NCBI RefSeq assembly: GCF_036127095.1
Contig: NZ_CP108006.1
Location: 5,013,501 to 5,077,500 of the forward strand
Source: Streptomyces sp. NBC_00335
Lineage (GTDB): Bacteria > Actinomycetota > Actinomycetes > Streptomycetales > Streptomycetaceae
Length of the DNA stretch: 64,000 bases
Direction of reading: 5' to 3'
Positions 39,864 to 48,759 of the stretch are shown here, in pieces. Each line of letters begins with the position of its first letter. The first letter of the stretch is position 1. The notes under the pieces were generated by a model, which made no database searches, was not told where the DNA came from, and saw only the letters and a list, made by a program, of their open reading frames with translations. The position numbers and the translations under genes are program-made.

Positions 39864-41177
39864 GTGCTCGGCATGTTCCTGCAGCTCGCCGTCATGGTGG
39901 CGGCCATCGCCCTCGGGTCCCGTAAGGGCGGGGTGGCCATGGGACTCTGGGGGGCCGTCGGGGTCTTCGTGCTCGCGACGTTCTTCGGGGTCACCCCCGC
40001 CGACACCTCGGGCATCGTCGACGTCATGCTGATCATCCTCGCGGTGATCATGGCCGCTGCCGCGATGGAGGCGGCCGGCGGCATCGACTACCTCGTCGGA
40101 CTGGCCGAGAAGGCGATCCGCCGCAAGCCCAGCCGGGTGGTCTACGTGGCTCCCCTCGTGTCGTGGGTCTTCACCCTGGGCGCCGGCACCGCCCACGTCT
40201 TCTACCCCCTGCTCCCCGTCATCCACGACGTGGCCCGCGAGGGCGGTGTCCGCCCCGAGCGGCCCATCGCGGTCGCCTCCATCGCGGCGACCTTCGGTAT
40301 CACCGCCTCGCCCGTCTCCGCGGCCATGGCCGCCATGATCGTGATGTTCGACGGGGACGGCTGGAACCTGCCGCGGATCATGGCCGTCGCCGTGCCGTCC
40401 ACGCTGCTGGGCGTGCTCGTCGCCGCCACCGTGCAGTCCCGGATCGGCAAGGAGCTGGGACAGGACGCCGAGTACCTGCGCCGGCTGGCCGCCGGTGAGA
40501 TCGAGGCCCCGGCCCCGGCGGAGGCCGCCCCGCCGCTGCGGCCGCGGGCGCGCTGGTCGGCGTACCTCTTCCTCGGCGGGACCGTAGCCGTCGTCCTCAG
40601 CGGACTCTTCCCGGCGCTGCGCCCCGAGACGGCCAAGGGGCCGCTCTCGATGCCCGCCACCATCGAGATCCTGATGATGGCCGTGGCCGCGCTGATCCTG
40701 CTGCTGTGCAAGGTCGACGCCAAGCGGATACCCGGCACGGACGTGGCCAAGTCCGGTCTCGTCGCCGTCATCGGGGTCTTCGGGCTGTCGTGGCTGGGGC
40801 TGTCCTTCATCGGCGCCAACGAGACCCGGATCACCGGTGCGCTCGGCGGGGTCGCACAGGACCACCCGTGGTTCTTCGCGATCATGCTGCTGCTCCTCTC
40901 CGCGCTGCTGTTCAGCCAGGCCACGACCACCAAGGCGCTGATGCCCCTCGGGCTCGCCCTCGGTATCCCGGCCCCCCTCCTCATCGCGATGTGGCCCGCC
41001 GTGAACGGCTATTTCCTCCTCCCCACCTACGGCACCTTCATCGCGGCGATCAACTTCGACAGGACCGGCACCACCCGCGTCGGCCGCTTCGTCGTCAACC
41101 ACTCCTTCATGCTGCCCGGCCTGATCACCACGTGCGTCGCGGTATCCACAGGCTTCGCTCTGGTTCAGATTGTCTGA
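39864..41177 (+). CDS. DcuA/DcuB-family anaerobic C4-dicarboxylate transporter
   Basis: A 437-residue protein with about 11 helices; GTG 39864 follows GAAAGG. The start LQLAVMVAAIALGSRKGGVAMGLWG and MAAAAMEAAGGIDYLVGLAEKAIRR are characteristic. Then PSRVVYVAPLVSWVFTLGAGTAHVFYPLLPVIHDVA, read in two blocks, and RPERPIAVASIAATFGITASPVSAA match the Dcu family closely. These carriers exchange fumarate, malate or aspartate for succinate during anaerobic growth. In Streptomyces this is unusual. It lies in tandem with pflB and narK and shares their likely low-oxygen role. Confidence 0.88.
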   Translation: MLGMFLQLAVMVAAIALGSRKGGVAMGLWGAVGVFVLATFFGVTPADTSGIVDVMLIILAVIMAAAAMEAAGGIDYLVGLAEKAIRRKPSRVVYVAPLVSWVFTLGAGTAHVFYPLLPVIHDVAREGGVRPERPIAVASIAATFGITASPVSAAMAAMIVMFDGDGWNLPRIMAVAVPSTLLGVLVAATVQSRIGKELGQDAEYLRRLAAGEIEAPAPAEAAPPLRPRARWSAYLFLGGTVAVVLSGLFPALRPETAKGPLSMPATIEILMMAVAALILLLCKVDAKRIPGTDVAKSGLVAVIGVFGLSWLGLSFIGANETRITGALGGVAQDHPWFFAIMLLLLSALLFSQATTTKALMPLGLALGIPAPLLIAMWPAVNGYFLLPTYGTFIAAINFDRTGTTRVGRFVVNHSFMLPGLITTCVAVSTGFALVQIV

Positions 41178-41223
41178 CCGGCCCGGCCCCCTCCCGCCTG
41201 TCCCGCCAGGCTTTTCCGAGAAT

Positions 41224-41243
41224 CTTGTGAAAGTTTTCACAAG
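41224..41243. promoter_or_regulatory. Rex operator-like palindrome upstream of pflB
   Basis: CTTGTGAAAGTTTTCACAAG is a perfect inverted repeat, and its core TTGTGAnnnnnnTCACAA equals the consensus of the NADH/NAD+-sensing repressor Rex. It lies about 135 nt before the pflB start codon. Match is direct; function is inferred from the known Rex consensus in Streptomyces. Confidence 0.75.
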
Positions 41244-41258
41244 CGCACGACGGACCTT

Positions 41259-41282
41259 TGACCTGCCCAAAGTGCCAGGTCA
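41259..41282. promoter_or_regulatory. second inverted repeat upstream of pflB
   Basis: TGACCTG and CAGGTCA are exact complements separated by 10 nt. The repeat lies 15 nt after the Rex-like site. No regulator is recognised; it may be an operator or part of a promoter. Confidence 0.35.
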
Positions 41283-41315
41283 GGCGTGATGGGAGACCCT
41301 TGGGGCTGGGGATCA

Positions 41316-41332
41316 GGGGACTTTCGGGCCCC
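41316..41332. promoter_or_regulatory. DosR/OsdR-like hypoxia box upstream of pflB
   Basis: GGGGACTTTCGGGCCCC closely resembles the DosR/DevR box GGGACTTTxGTCCC and sits 47 nt before the pflB start. Together with the Rex-like site it suggests oxygen and redox control. The match is imperfect in the right half. Confidence 0.45.
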
Positions 41333-41378
41333 AGCTCGGGACCAACGCGGCGCCAAATGATCGATCAAAAGGCGTGCA

Positions 41379-43688
41379 ATGGATACAAGCAATGAGGCGA
41401 CTCGGAAGGTGCGGGCGATGACTGCCACCCCTGCGGAAACCACGAAGAACGGCGAAGCCTGGAACGGCTTCAAGGGCGGTCTGTGGCGCGACGCCATCGA
41501 CGTCCGCGACTTCATCCAGCAGAACTACACGCCGTACGAGGGTGACGACACCTTCCTCGCCGGCCCCACCGAGCGCACCACCGCCGTGTGGAAGGCGATC
41601 ACGGACAAGTTCCCGGAGGAGCGCGAGAAGGGCGTCTACGACGTCTCGTACGACATCCCGTCGTCGATCACCGCGCACGCCCCCGGCTACATCGACCGCG
41701 ACAAGGACCTGATCGTCGGCCTCCAGACGGACGCCCCGCTCAAGCGCGCGATCATGCCCTACGGCGGCTGGCGCATGGTCGCCGGCGCCCTGGAGACCTA
41801 CGGCTACCCGGTCTCCGACGACCTGGAGAAGGTCTTCACGGAGTACCGCAAGACCCACAACGCCGGTGTCTTCGGCGCGTACACCCCCGACATCCGCGCC
41901 GCCCGCAAGGCCGGCATCGTGACCGGCCTGCCGGACGCGTACGGCCGCGGCCGCATCATCGGCGACTACCGCCGCGTCTCCCTCTACGGCGTCGACCGCC
42001 TCATCGCCGTCAAGAAGGAGGAGAAGGAGGAGATCAACTCCCTCCCCGCGGGCAACCGCTCGCTGGAGGAGACGATCCGCCTGCGCGAGGAGCTCTCCGA
42101 GCAGATCCGCGCCCTCGCCGAGCTCAAGGCGATGGCCGCCTCCTACGGGTGCGACATCTCCGGCCCGGCCACCACCGGCCGCGAGGCCATCCAGTGGCTG
42201 TACTTCGCGTACCTGGCCGCCGTGAAGGAGCAGAACGGCGCGGCCATGTCGCTCGGCCGCACCTCCACCTTCATCGACGTCTACCTCCAGCGCGACATCG
42301 AGGCCGGCATCCTCACCGAGGAGCAGGCCCAGGAGCTGGTCGACGACTTCATCATCAAGCTCCGCATCGTCCGCTTCCTGCGCACCCCGGAGTACGACGA
42401 GCTCTTCTCCGGCGACCCCACCTGGGTCACCGAGTCGATCGCCGGCATGGGCGAGGACGGCCGTCCGCTGGTCACCAAGACCTCGTTCCGCTACCTCCAC
42501 ACCCTCTACAACCTCGGCCCGGCCCCCGAGCCGAACATGACCGTCTTCTGGTCCCCCCAGCTGCCGCAGGGCTTCAAGGAGTTCTGCGCCCGGGTCTCGA
42601 TCGACACCTCCTCGGTGCAGTACGAGTCCGACGAGCTGATGCGCCCGCGCTTCGGCGACGACACCGCCATCGCCTGCTGCGTCTCGGCGATGCCGGTCGG
42701 CAAGCAGATGCAGTTCTTCGGCGCCCGCGTGAACCTCGCCAAGACCCTGCTCTACGCGATCAACGGCGGCCGCGACGAGAAGTCCGGCGCCCAGGTCGGC
42801 CCGTCCACCGGAGCCCTCACCTCCGAGGTGCTGGACTACGACCAGGTCATGGCCAAGTTCGACGAGCAGATGGAATGGCTCGCCGACACCTACGTCCACG
42901 CCCTGAACGTCATCCACTACATGCACGACAAGTACGCCTACGAGCGCATCGAGATGGCGCTCCACGACCGCGACGTGCGCCGCACCATGGCCTGCGGCAT
43001 CGCCGGCCTCTCGGTCGCCGCCGACTCGCTGGCCGCCATCAAGTACGCCAAGGTCACCGCCGTGCGCGACGAGACCGGCCTCGCCACCGACTACACCATC
43101 GAGGGCGACTACCCGGCCTACGGCAACAACGACGACCGCGTCGACTCGATCGCCGTCTGGCTGGTCGAGGAGTTCATGAAGAAGATCCGCAAGCACCCCA
43201 CGTACCGCGGAGCCGAGCACACCCAGTCGGTGCTGACCATCACCTCGAACGTGGTCTACGGCAAGAAGACCGGCAACACGCCGGACGGACGCCGCGCCGG
43301 CGAGCCCTTCTCCCCGGGCGCCAACCCGATGAACGGCCGCGACACCCACGGCTACGTCACCTCGGCGCTGTCGGTCGCGAAGCTCCCGTACGAGGATGCC
43401 GAGGACGGCATCTCGCTGACCAACACCGTCACCCCCGACGGCCTGGGCCGCACCCCCGAGGAGCGGATCAAGAACCTGGCGGGCGTCCTCGACGGCTACA
43501 TGGCGGTCGACGGCTTCCACATGAACGTGAACGTGCTCAACCGCGACACGCTCATGGACGCCATGGAGCACCCCGAGAACTACCCGCAGCTCACCATCCG
43601 CGTCAGCGGATACGCGGTGAACTTCGTCCGCCTCACGCGCGCTCAGCAGCTCGATGTGCTGAACCGCACCTTCCACGGCTCTCTCTGA
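41379..43688 (+). CDS. pflB: pyruvate formate-lyase (formate C-acetyltransferase)
   Basis: A 769-residue glycyl radical enzyme from ATG 41379 (AAAAGG); ATG 41418, preceded by GGAAGG, gives a length nearer E. coli PflB and is equally possible. It is a true PFL, not another glycyl radical enzyme. It has NVRDFIQ-type [20 protein letters not shown], the adjacent catalytic cysteines in [20 protein letters not shown] (Cys433/434) and the radical loop RVSGYAVNF (Gly744), with [11 protein letters not shown] and [17 protein letters not shown]. It converts pyruvate and CoA to acetyl-CoA and formate without oxygen. Its activase follows. Such an oxygen-sensitive enzyme is unexpected in Streptomyces. Rex-like and hypoxia-like sites lie in front. 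Confidence 0.95.
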   Translation: MDTSNEATRKVRAMTATPAETTKNGEAWNGFKGGLWRDAIDVRDFIQQNYTPYEGDDTFLAGPTERTTAVWKAITDKFPEEREKGVYDVSYDIPSSITAHAPGYIDRDKDLIVGLQTDAPLKRAIMPYGGWRMVAGALETYGYPVSDDLEKVFTEYRKTHNAGVFGAYTPDIRAARKAGIVTGLPDAYGRGRIIGDYRRVSLYGVDRLIAVKKEEKEEINSLPAGNRSLEETIRLREELSEQIRALAELKAMAASYGCDISGPATTGREAIQWLYFAYLAAVKEQNGAAMSLGRTSTFIDVYLQRDIEAGILTEEQAQELVDDFIIKLRIVRFLRTPEYDELFSGDPTWVTESIAGMGEDGRPLVTKTSFRYLHTLYNLGPAPEPNMTVFWSPQLPQGFKEFCARVSIDTSSVQYESDELMRPRFGDDTAIACCVSAMPVGKQMQFFGARVNLAKTLLYAINGGRDEKSGAQVGPSTGALTSEVLDYDQVMAKFDEQMEWLADTYVHALNVIHYMHDKYAYERIEMALHDRDVRRTMACGIAGLSVAADSLAAIKYAKVTAVRDETGLATDYTIEGDYPAYGNNDDRVDSIAVWLVEEFMKKIRKHPTYRGAEHTQSVLTITSNVVYGKKTGNTPDGRRAGEPFSPGANPMNGRDTHGYVTSALSVAKLPYEDAEDGISLTNTVTPDGLGRTPEERIKNLAGVLDGYMAVDGFHMNVNVLNRDTLMDAMEHPENYPQLTIRVSGYAVNFVRLTRAQQLDVLNRTFHGSL

Positions 43689-43710
43689 CCCCTCGGAGAG
43701 ACCCACGAGC

Positions 43711-43756
43711 ACGCGCGGCCCGGGGCCGGCCCTCGCCCGGCCCCGGGACCGCGCGT
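43711..43756. terminator. strong intercistronic hairpin between pflB and pflA
   Basis: ACGCGCGG-C-CCGGGGCCGG pairs with CCGGCCCCGG-GA-CCGCGCGT: 18 pairs with one small bulge and a 7-nt loop. It may partly terminate, so that far more lyase than activase is made, or protect the pflB message. Confidence 0.7.
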
Positions 43757-43798
43757 CACCAGATCAGCCCACGGAATCTGGAAGCTGGAGCACCTGCC

Positions 43799-44626
43799 AT
43801 GACCGTCCTCTTCGGTACGAGCCTCCCCGTCGGCCACGCCAACGCGATCAGCGTGAGCGCCGGCCAGACGCCCGCCGCCGCCGCGACGCAGCGGCCGAGC
43901 GAGGGCACGGTGCATTCCTGGGACCTGTCCACCGGGGTCGACGGCCCCGGGACCCGGTTCGTCACCTTCCTGTCCGGCTGCCCGCTGACCTGCCTGTACT
44001 GCCACAACCCCGACACCATGCGGATGCGCAACGGCAAGCGCACCTCGGCCGACGACGTCATCGCCGAGGCCCGCAAGTACACCAAGTTCATCTCCGCCTC
44101 CGGCGGCGGCGCCACCATCTCCGGCGGCGAGCCGCTGCTCCAGCCCGTCTTCGCGGGCGAACTGCTGCACCGGATGAAGAACGACCTCGGACTGCACACC
44201 GCCCTGGACACCTCCGGCTTCCTCGGGGCCCGCGCCACCGACGCGCTGCTGCGCGACGTGGACCTGGTGCTCCTCGACATCAAGTCCTGGGACCGCGAGA
44301 CGTACAAGAAGGTGACCAGCCGCCCGCTGGAGCCGACCCTGGACTTCGCCCGCCGCCTCGCCGACCTCGGCAAGGAGGTGCACCTGCGGTTCGTGCTGGT
44401 GCCGGGACTGACCGACGCCACGGAGAACGTCGAGGGCGTCGCCGCCTTCGCCGCCACCCTCGGCAACGTCTCGCGGGTCGACGTACTGCCCTTCCACAAG
44501 CTCGGCGAGAGCAAGTGGGAGGCGCTCGACATGAAGTTCACCCTCCACGACACGCCGTCGCCGAGCGCCGCACAGGTCGCCGAGGCGAAGGCGATCTTCG
44601 CCGCGCAGGGACTGAACGCGGTCTGA
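43799..44626 (+). CDS. pflA: pyruvate formate-lyase activating enzyme (radical SAM)
   Basis: A 275-residue radical SAM protein. ATG 43799 has GGAG upstream. The cluster motif is SGCPLTCLYCHNPD (Cys61, Cys65, Cys68; CxxxCxxC) next to STGVDGPGTRFVTFLSG; then ISGGEPLLQPVF, HTALDTSGF, VLLDIKSWD and LPFHKLGESKWE. These are the hallmarks of PflA, which uses S-adenosylmethionine to generate the glycyl radical on PflB. The N-terminus is about 30 residues longer than in E. coli PflA and looks flexible. Position directly behind pflB and the motif set make the call firm. Confidence 0.94.
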   Translation: MTVLFGTSLPVGHANAISVSAGQTPAAAATQRPSEGTVHSWDLSTGVDGPGTRFVTFLSGCPLTCLYCHNPDTMRMRNGKRTSADDVIAEARKYTKFISASGGGATISGGEPLLQPVFAGELLHRMKNDLGLHTALDTSGFLGARATDALLRDVDLVLLDIKSWDRETYKKVTSRPLEPTLDFARRLADLGKEVHLRFVLVPGLTDATENVEGVAAFAATLGNVSRVDVLPFHKLGESKWEALDMKFTLHDTPSPSAAQVAEAKAIFAAQGLNAV

Positions 44627-44631
44627 GCGGT

Positions 44632-44653
44632 GCGGGCCCGCGCGCGGGCCCGC
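44632..44653. terminator. palindromic terminator of pflA
   Basis: GCGGGCCCGCGCGCGGGCCCGC is a perfect 22-nt palindrome that begins 6 nt after the pflA stop. It separates the pfl genes from the nitrate-reductase-like operon. Confidence 0.6.
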
Positions 44654-44731
44654 CCGAGTCATCACTCGAACGGCGCACCCGTAAGCTCCATATAACGGGC
44701 CGAATCGGTACAGACCACCTAGCGTGGTGCT

Positions 44732-45826
44732 GTGTCCGAGCCCTCAGATGTCATCGACGCCGCGCCGCCTCCACCGGCGCCCGAGACCCCGCCGCCGGCC
44801 GGGCGGTCCGTCACCGCACGGGCCACCCTGGCCGGCACCGTCGTCTCGCTCCTGCTCATCGTCGCGATCGTGCTCGGCAGCAGGCTGCTGCGGGACTTCG
44901 ACTCGGCCCTGCTGCCCTACGCCGTCGCCACCGTCTTCCTGGCCTTCGGCGTGGCCTACCGGTACACCGTGTGGGTCTCGGCCCCCGGCGCGCGCCGCCT
45001 GTTCAAAAAGGGCTTCGGCAGCTTCTTCTCGGCCGACAACTTCCGCAAGGCGCCCACCGCCGTGCCGAAGATGATCGCCACCTACCTGGGCTTCCAGAAG
45101 TTCCTCGGCGCCCGCTCGCGCCCCCGCTGGATCGCCCACCAGCTGATGTTCTGGGGCTGCCTGCTCGCCGCGGCGATCACCTTCCCGCTGACCTGGGGCT
45201 GGTTCACCTTCACCGGCGACAGCGCGACGGGCCCCGGGTACGAGATGCGGATCTGGGGCATCAAGGTCCTCGGCTTCAACTCGCTGAACATCCTGGGCTG
45301 GCTGATGTTCCACGGCCTGGACATCGCCGCCGTCCTCGTCATCCCCGGCGCCTCGTACTTCCTGTACCGGCGGATGAAGGACCGCGGAGCCATGACCGGC
45401 CAGCGCTTCGCCTACGACCTGCTGCCGCTGATCTGCCTGATCGTCATCTCCGTGACCGGTCTGCTGCTGACCTTCTCCTCGATCTTCCTGCACGGCGGCG
45501 GATACGAGTTCCTCGCGATCCTGCACATGGTGTCGGTGGTGTTCACCCTCATCTACATCCCGTTCGGGAAGTTCTTCCACATCGTCCAGCGCCCGGCCGC
45601 CGTCGGCATGCAGCTCTTCAAGTACACGGCCCGCCAGGACGAGCAGGTCTTCCTCTGCAAGCGCTGCGAGGAGCCCATCGACACCGCGCCCTACGTGGAG
45701 AACCTGCGCGGCACGATGAAGGACCTGAAGCTCGACTTCGACGCCTGGGCCGAGTACTGCCCGCGCTGCAAGCGGGTCCTGCGCGGCAACGCCTACCTGA
45801 CCCATGTGAAGAAGGGCTTCAAGTGA
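44732..45826 (+). CDS. NarI-like b-type cytochrome with C-terminal zinc-ribbon motif
   Basis: A 364-residue membrane protein from GTG 44732. After a Pro-rich start there are about six helices. Candidate heme histidines sit in helices: WIAHQLMFWG, LMFHGLDIAAV, FLAILHMVSVV and GKFFHIVQRP. The layout resembles the gamma subunit of respiratory nitrate reductase and HdrE-type cytochromes, which pass quinol electrons to a soluble partner. Unlike NarI it ends in a cytoplasmic tail with CKRCEEPIDTAPY and YCPRCKRVL, two Cys-x2-Cys pairs likely to bind zinc or a cluster. Its stop overlaps the GTG of the molybdoenzyme, so it is the first gene of that operon. Nitrate reductase-like function is inferred from context. 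Confidence 0.7.
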   Translation: MSEPSDVIDAAPPPPAPETPPPAGRSVTARATLAGTVVSLLLIVAIVLGSRLLRDFDSALLPYAVATVFLAFGVAYRYTVWVSAPGARRLFKKGFGSFFSADNFRKAPTAVPKMIATYLGFQKFLGARSRPRWIAHQLMFWGCLLAAAITFPLTWGWFTFTGDSATGPGYEMRIWGIKVLGFNSLNILGWLMFHGLDIAAVLVIPGASYFLYRRMKDRGAMTGQRFAYDLLPLICLIVISVTGLLLTFSSIFLHGGGYEFLAILHMVSVVFTLIYIPFGKFFHIVQRPAAVGMQLFKYTARQDEQVFLCKRCEEPIDTAPYVENLRGTMKDLKLDFDAWAEYCPRCKRVLRGNAYLTHVKKGFK

Positions 45827-48153
45827 CCGCGACCGACCCCGCCAAGGCCGCGTCCCGGCCCGTGAGCATTTCCATCGACCCCTCCATCGCCCCGCCCGGC
45901 ACCCGCAACTTCCGCGACGCCGGCGGCATCCCCGCCGACAAGTGGCACGCCGACCAGAACGGCGAGACCCTCGTCCCCACCCACTGCTGCTTCTGCGGGG
46001 TGCAGTGCGGGATGTACCTGCGCGTGGACAAGGGCGGCAAGGTCTTCGGCGTGGAGCCCCGCAACCACGACATCAACCGGATGCGGCTGTGCCCCAAGGG
46101 CATCAACGCCTACCAGCAGGTCAACCACCCCGACCGGCTGACCGCCCCGCTGATGCGGCGCTCCCGGGACGAGGAGTTCAAGGAGTGCTCCTGGGACGAG
46201 GCCCTGGACTTCACCGTCTCGGAGATCCGGCGCATCCAGGAGGCCCACGGCAACGACGCCTTCGGGCTGCTGGGCGGAGCCAGCCTGTTCTCCGAGAAGA
46301 CCTACCTGGTCGGCAAGTTCGCCCGGGTCGCCCTGAAGACCAAGCACGTCGACTACAACGGCCGCCTGTGCATGGTCAGCGCCGCCGGAGCCAACAAGCT
46401 GGCCTTCGGCATCGACCGGGCCGGCAACCCCTTCTCCGACATCCTCCTCACCGACTGCCTGCTCATCGCCGGGTCGAACGTGGGGGAGTGCTTCCCCGTG
46501 ATGACCCAGTACCTGTGGGGCGCACGGGACCGCGGCGCCTCGCTCATCGTGATCGACCCGCGCGAGACGGCCATCGCCCGCACCGCCGACATCCACGTCG
46601 CGATCAAGCCCGGCACCGACTCGGCCTTCTTCAACGCCGTGCTGAACGTGGTCATCTCCGAAGGCCTCACCGACGAGGCCTACATCGCGGCGAACACCAC
46701 CGGCTGGGACGAGGTCAAGAAGACCGTCGCCGAGTACCCGCCCTCCCGCTCCGCGGAGATCTGCGGGGTACCGGCCTCGCAGATCGTCCAGGTGGCACGC
46801 GTCTTCGCCGGTGCGGACAAGGCCATGGCCTGGCACGCCCGGGGCATCGAGCACCACTCCCAGGGCGTCGAGAACTGCCTGTCCGTCATCAACCTGTGCG
46901 TGGCCACCGGACACATCGGCAAGCCCGGAGCCGGCTACGGCACCATCACCGGCCAGGGCAACGGCCAGGGCGGTCGCGAGCACGGCCAGAAGTCCGACCT
47001 GCTGCCCGGCGGCCGCTCCATCACCAACCCGGAGCACCGCAAGCAGATCTGCCAGATCTGGGGCATCGAGGAGTCCGAACTCCCCGGCGCCGGCACCTCC
47101 ATGATGGAGATGGTCTGGCAGATGCAGCGGCGGGAGATCCGCGGGCTCATCGGCATCTGCAACAACCCCTTCGTCTCCCTCCCCAACTACGCGGTGGTCA
47201 AGGACGGCTACGACACCGCCGAGTTCCACGCCCAGTTCGACTTCTTCCTCTCCGAGACCGCGGCCAACGCCCACGTGGTCTTCCCCGTCACCACCTGGGC
47301 CGAGGACGAGGGCGTGATGGCCAACGCCGAGGCCCGCGTGGTCAAGCACAACAAGGCCCAGGAACCCCCCGCCGGGGTGCGGACCGACACCTGGGTCATC
47401 TGCGAGCTCGCCCGGCGGCTCGGAGCCGGGAAGCACTTCGACTTCCCCGGCTCCCGCGAGGTGTTCGAGGAGCTGCGCGTCGCCTCCGCCGGCACGGTCA
47501 ACGACTACTACGGCATCACCTACGAACGCCTCGACGAGACGGGCGGGATCGTCTGGCCCTGCCCCTCCACCGAGCACCCGGGCACCCCCCGGCTGTTCGA
47601 GGACGGCCGGACCTACCACCCCGACGGCAAGATCCACATGCAGGTCGTGGAATGGCATCCGCCCATGGACGCCTACACCGAGGAATTCCCCCTCTCCCTC
47701 ACCACCGGCCGCACCGTCGCGCACTTCCTCTCCGGCAACCAGACCCGCCGCCTGGGCGCCCTCGTCGAGCAGACCCCCCGCCCCTGGGTGGAGGTCCACC
47801 CCTCGCACGGCTTCCGCAACGGCGAACCGGTCCGGGTGGTCACCCGGCGCGGCAGCGAGGTGTTCCCGGCCCTGGTCACCGAGGCGATCCGGCCCGACAC
47901 CGTCTTCATCCCGTACCACTGGCCCGTCCCGACGTCCGCGAACGCCCTGACCATCGACGCCCTCGACCCCCGCTCGAAGATCCCCGAGTACAAGGTCTGC
48001 GCCGCCCGGATCGAGGCCGCCGAGCGGGTCGACGAGGTCCCCGCCCCGCCCACCCCGCCGGGGCGCGAGGCCTATCCGGAAGCCCAGGTCTCCCGCACCG
48101 ACCCCCTGCCCCCCACGTCCCCGCAGGGCCGTGGCACGGCGGAGAGGAGCTGA
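45823..48153 (+). CDS. NasC/NarB-type molybdopterin oxidoreductase (nitrate reductase catalytic subunit)
   Basis: A 776-residue protein; GTG 45823 follows AAGGG and overlaps the cytochrome stop. N-terminal [4Fe-4S] site: HCCFCGVQCGMYLRV (Cys55, Cys58, Cys62) with LCPKG (Cys90). The Mo ligand position is Cys183 in NGRLCMVSAAGANKL. Then IVIDPRETAIARTADIHVAI, TITGQGNGQGGREHGQKSDL and VCAARI near the end. The pattern fits the assimilatory nitrate reductase NasC of Bacillus far better than formate dehydrogenase, because the motif CMVSAA replaces the CHxP region of the latter. No Tat signal, so it is cytoplasmic. Partners (cytochrome, ferredoxin subunit, Rieske) make the context respiratory. A formate dehydrogenase remains a weaker alternative. 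Confidence 0.85.
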   Translation: MTATDPAKAASRPVSISIDPSIAPPGTRNFRDAGGIPADKWHADQNGETLVPTHCCFCGVQCGMYLRVDKGGKVFGVEPRNHDINRMRLCPKGINAYQQVNHPDRLTAPLMRRSRDEEFKECSWDEALDFTVSEIRRIQEAHGNDAFGLLGGASLFSEKTYLVGKFARVALKTKHVDYNGRLCMVSAAGANKLAFGIDRAGNPFSDILLTDCLLIAGSNVGECFPVMTQYLWGARDRGASLIVIDPRETAIARTADIHVAIKPGTDSAFFNAVLNVVISEGLTDEAYIAANTTGWDEVKKTVAEYPPSRSAEICGVPASQIVQVARVFAGADKAMAWHARGIEHHSQGVENCLSVINLCVATGHIGKPGAGYGTITGQGNGQGGREHGQKSDLLPGGRSITNPEHRKQICQIWGIEESELPGAGTSMMEMVWQMQRREIRGLIGICNNPFVSLPNYAVVKDGYDTAEFHAQFDFFLSETAANAHVVFPVTTWAEDEGVMANAEARVVKHNKAQEPPAGVRTDTWVICELARRLGAGKHFDFPGSREVFEELRVASAGTVNDYYGITYERLDETGGIVWPCPSTEHPGTPRLFEDGRTYHPDGKIHMQVVEWHPPMDAYTEEFPLSLTTGRTVAHFLSGNQTRRLGALVEQTPRPWVEVHPSHGFRNGEPVRVVTRRGSEVFPALVTEAIRPDTVFIPYHWPVPTSANALTIDALDPRSKIPEYKVCAARIEAAERVDEVPAPPTPPGREAYPEAQVSRTDPLPPTSPQGRGTAERS

Positions 48154-48159
48154 CCCGCC

Positions 48160-48759
48160 ATGATGGGCCGCACGATCTTCATCGACCCGGGTCGCTGCAT
48201 CGGCTGCCAGGCGTGCGTATCGGCCTGCCGCGAGTGCGATTCGCACCGCGGCAAATCGATGATCCACCTGGACTACACCGAACCCGGCATGTCCGTCGCC
48301 TCCCTCCCCAGCGTCTGCATGCACTGCGAGGACCCGGTCGCACCCTGCGCCGAGGTCTGTCCCGCCGACGCGATCCTGGTGACCGCCGACGGGGTGGTCC
48401 AGCAGGCCGACACCACCCGCTGCATCGGCTGCTCCAACTGCGTCAACGCCTGCCCCTTCGGCATCCCGAAGATCGACCTCCAGGCGAAGCTGCAGATGAA
48501 GTGCAACCTCTGCTACGACCGCACCGCCTACGGCCTCGCCCCGATGTGCGCGACCGTCTGCCCGACCGGGGCCCTCTTCTACGGAACCCTCGAAGAGCTC
48601 CAGGCGGAGCGCCCCGGCGTGCAGGTCGCCGACTCCTTCGTCTTCGGCGACGTCGTCGTCCAGACCGGCGTGGCCATGGTCGTCCCCGCCGACAAGGTCC
48701 AGTGGCCCGTCCCCGGCGGCCTGCCCGTCGTCGAGATCAACGGAAGGGACGTCCGATGA
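48160..48759 (+). CDS. 4Fe-4S ferredoxin-type electron-transfer subunit
   Basis: A 199-residue protein behind GAGAGGAG. It has four cysteine clusters: RCIGCQACVSACRECD, VCMHCEDPVAPCAEVCPAD, RCIGCSNCVNACPFGIPK and KCNLCYDRTAYGLAPMCATV with CPTGAL. This is the DmsB/NrfC/HybA type, which carries up to four [4Fe-4S] clusters as a wire from a membrane cytochrome to a molybdoenzyme. It follows the catalytic subunit by 6 nt and overlaps the Rieske gene (ATGA). No signal peptide, consistent with a cytoplasmic complex. Confidence 0.9.
   Translation: MMGRTIFIDPGRCIGCQACVSACRECDSHRGKSMIHLDYTEPGMSVASLPSVCMHCEDPVAPCAEVCPADAILVTADGVVQQADTTRCIGCSNCVNACPFGIPKIDLQAKLQMKCNLCYDRTAYGLAPMCATVCPTGALFYGTLEELQAERPGVQVADSFVFGDVVVQTGVAMVVPADKVQWPVPGGLPVVEINGRDVR

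Noticed and set aside
44688..44700. TATAAC as a minus-10 box before the nitrate-reductase-like operon
   Set aside because: No matching minus-35 hexamer at proper spacing; kept only as a hint of a promoter.
45823..48153. Formate dehydrogenase as the identity of the molybdoenzyme, which would fit the pfl genes nearby
   Set aside because: The motif at the Mo ligand (RLCMVSAA), the TGQGNGQGGREHG block and the VCAARI end follow NasC-type nitrate reductases; NarK and NirBD in the block agree.
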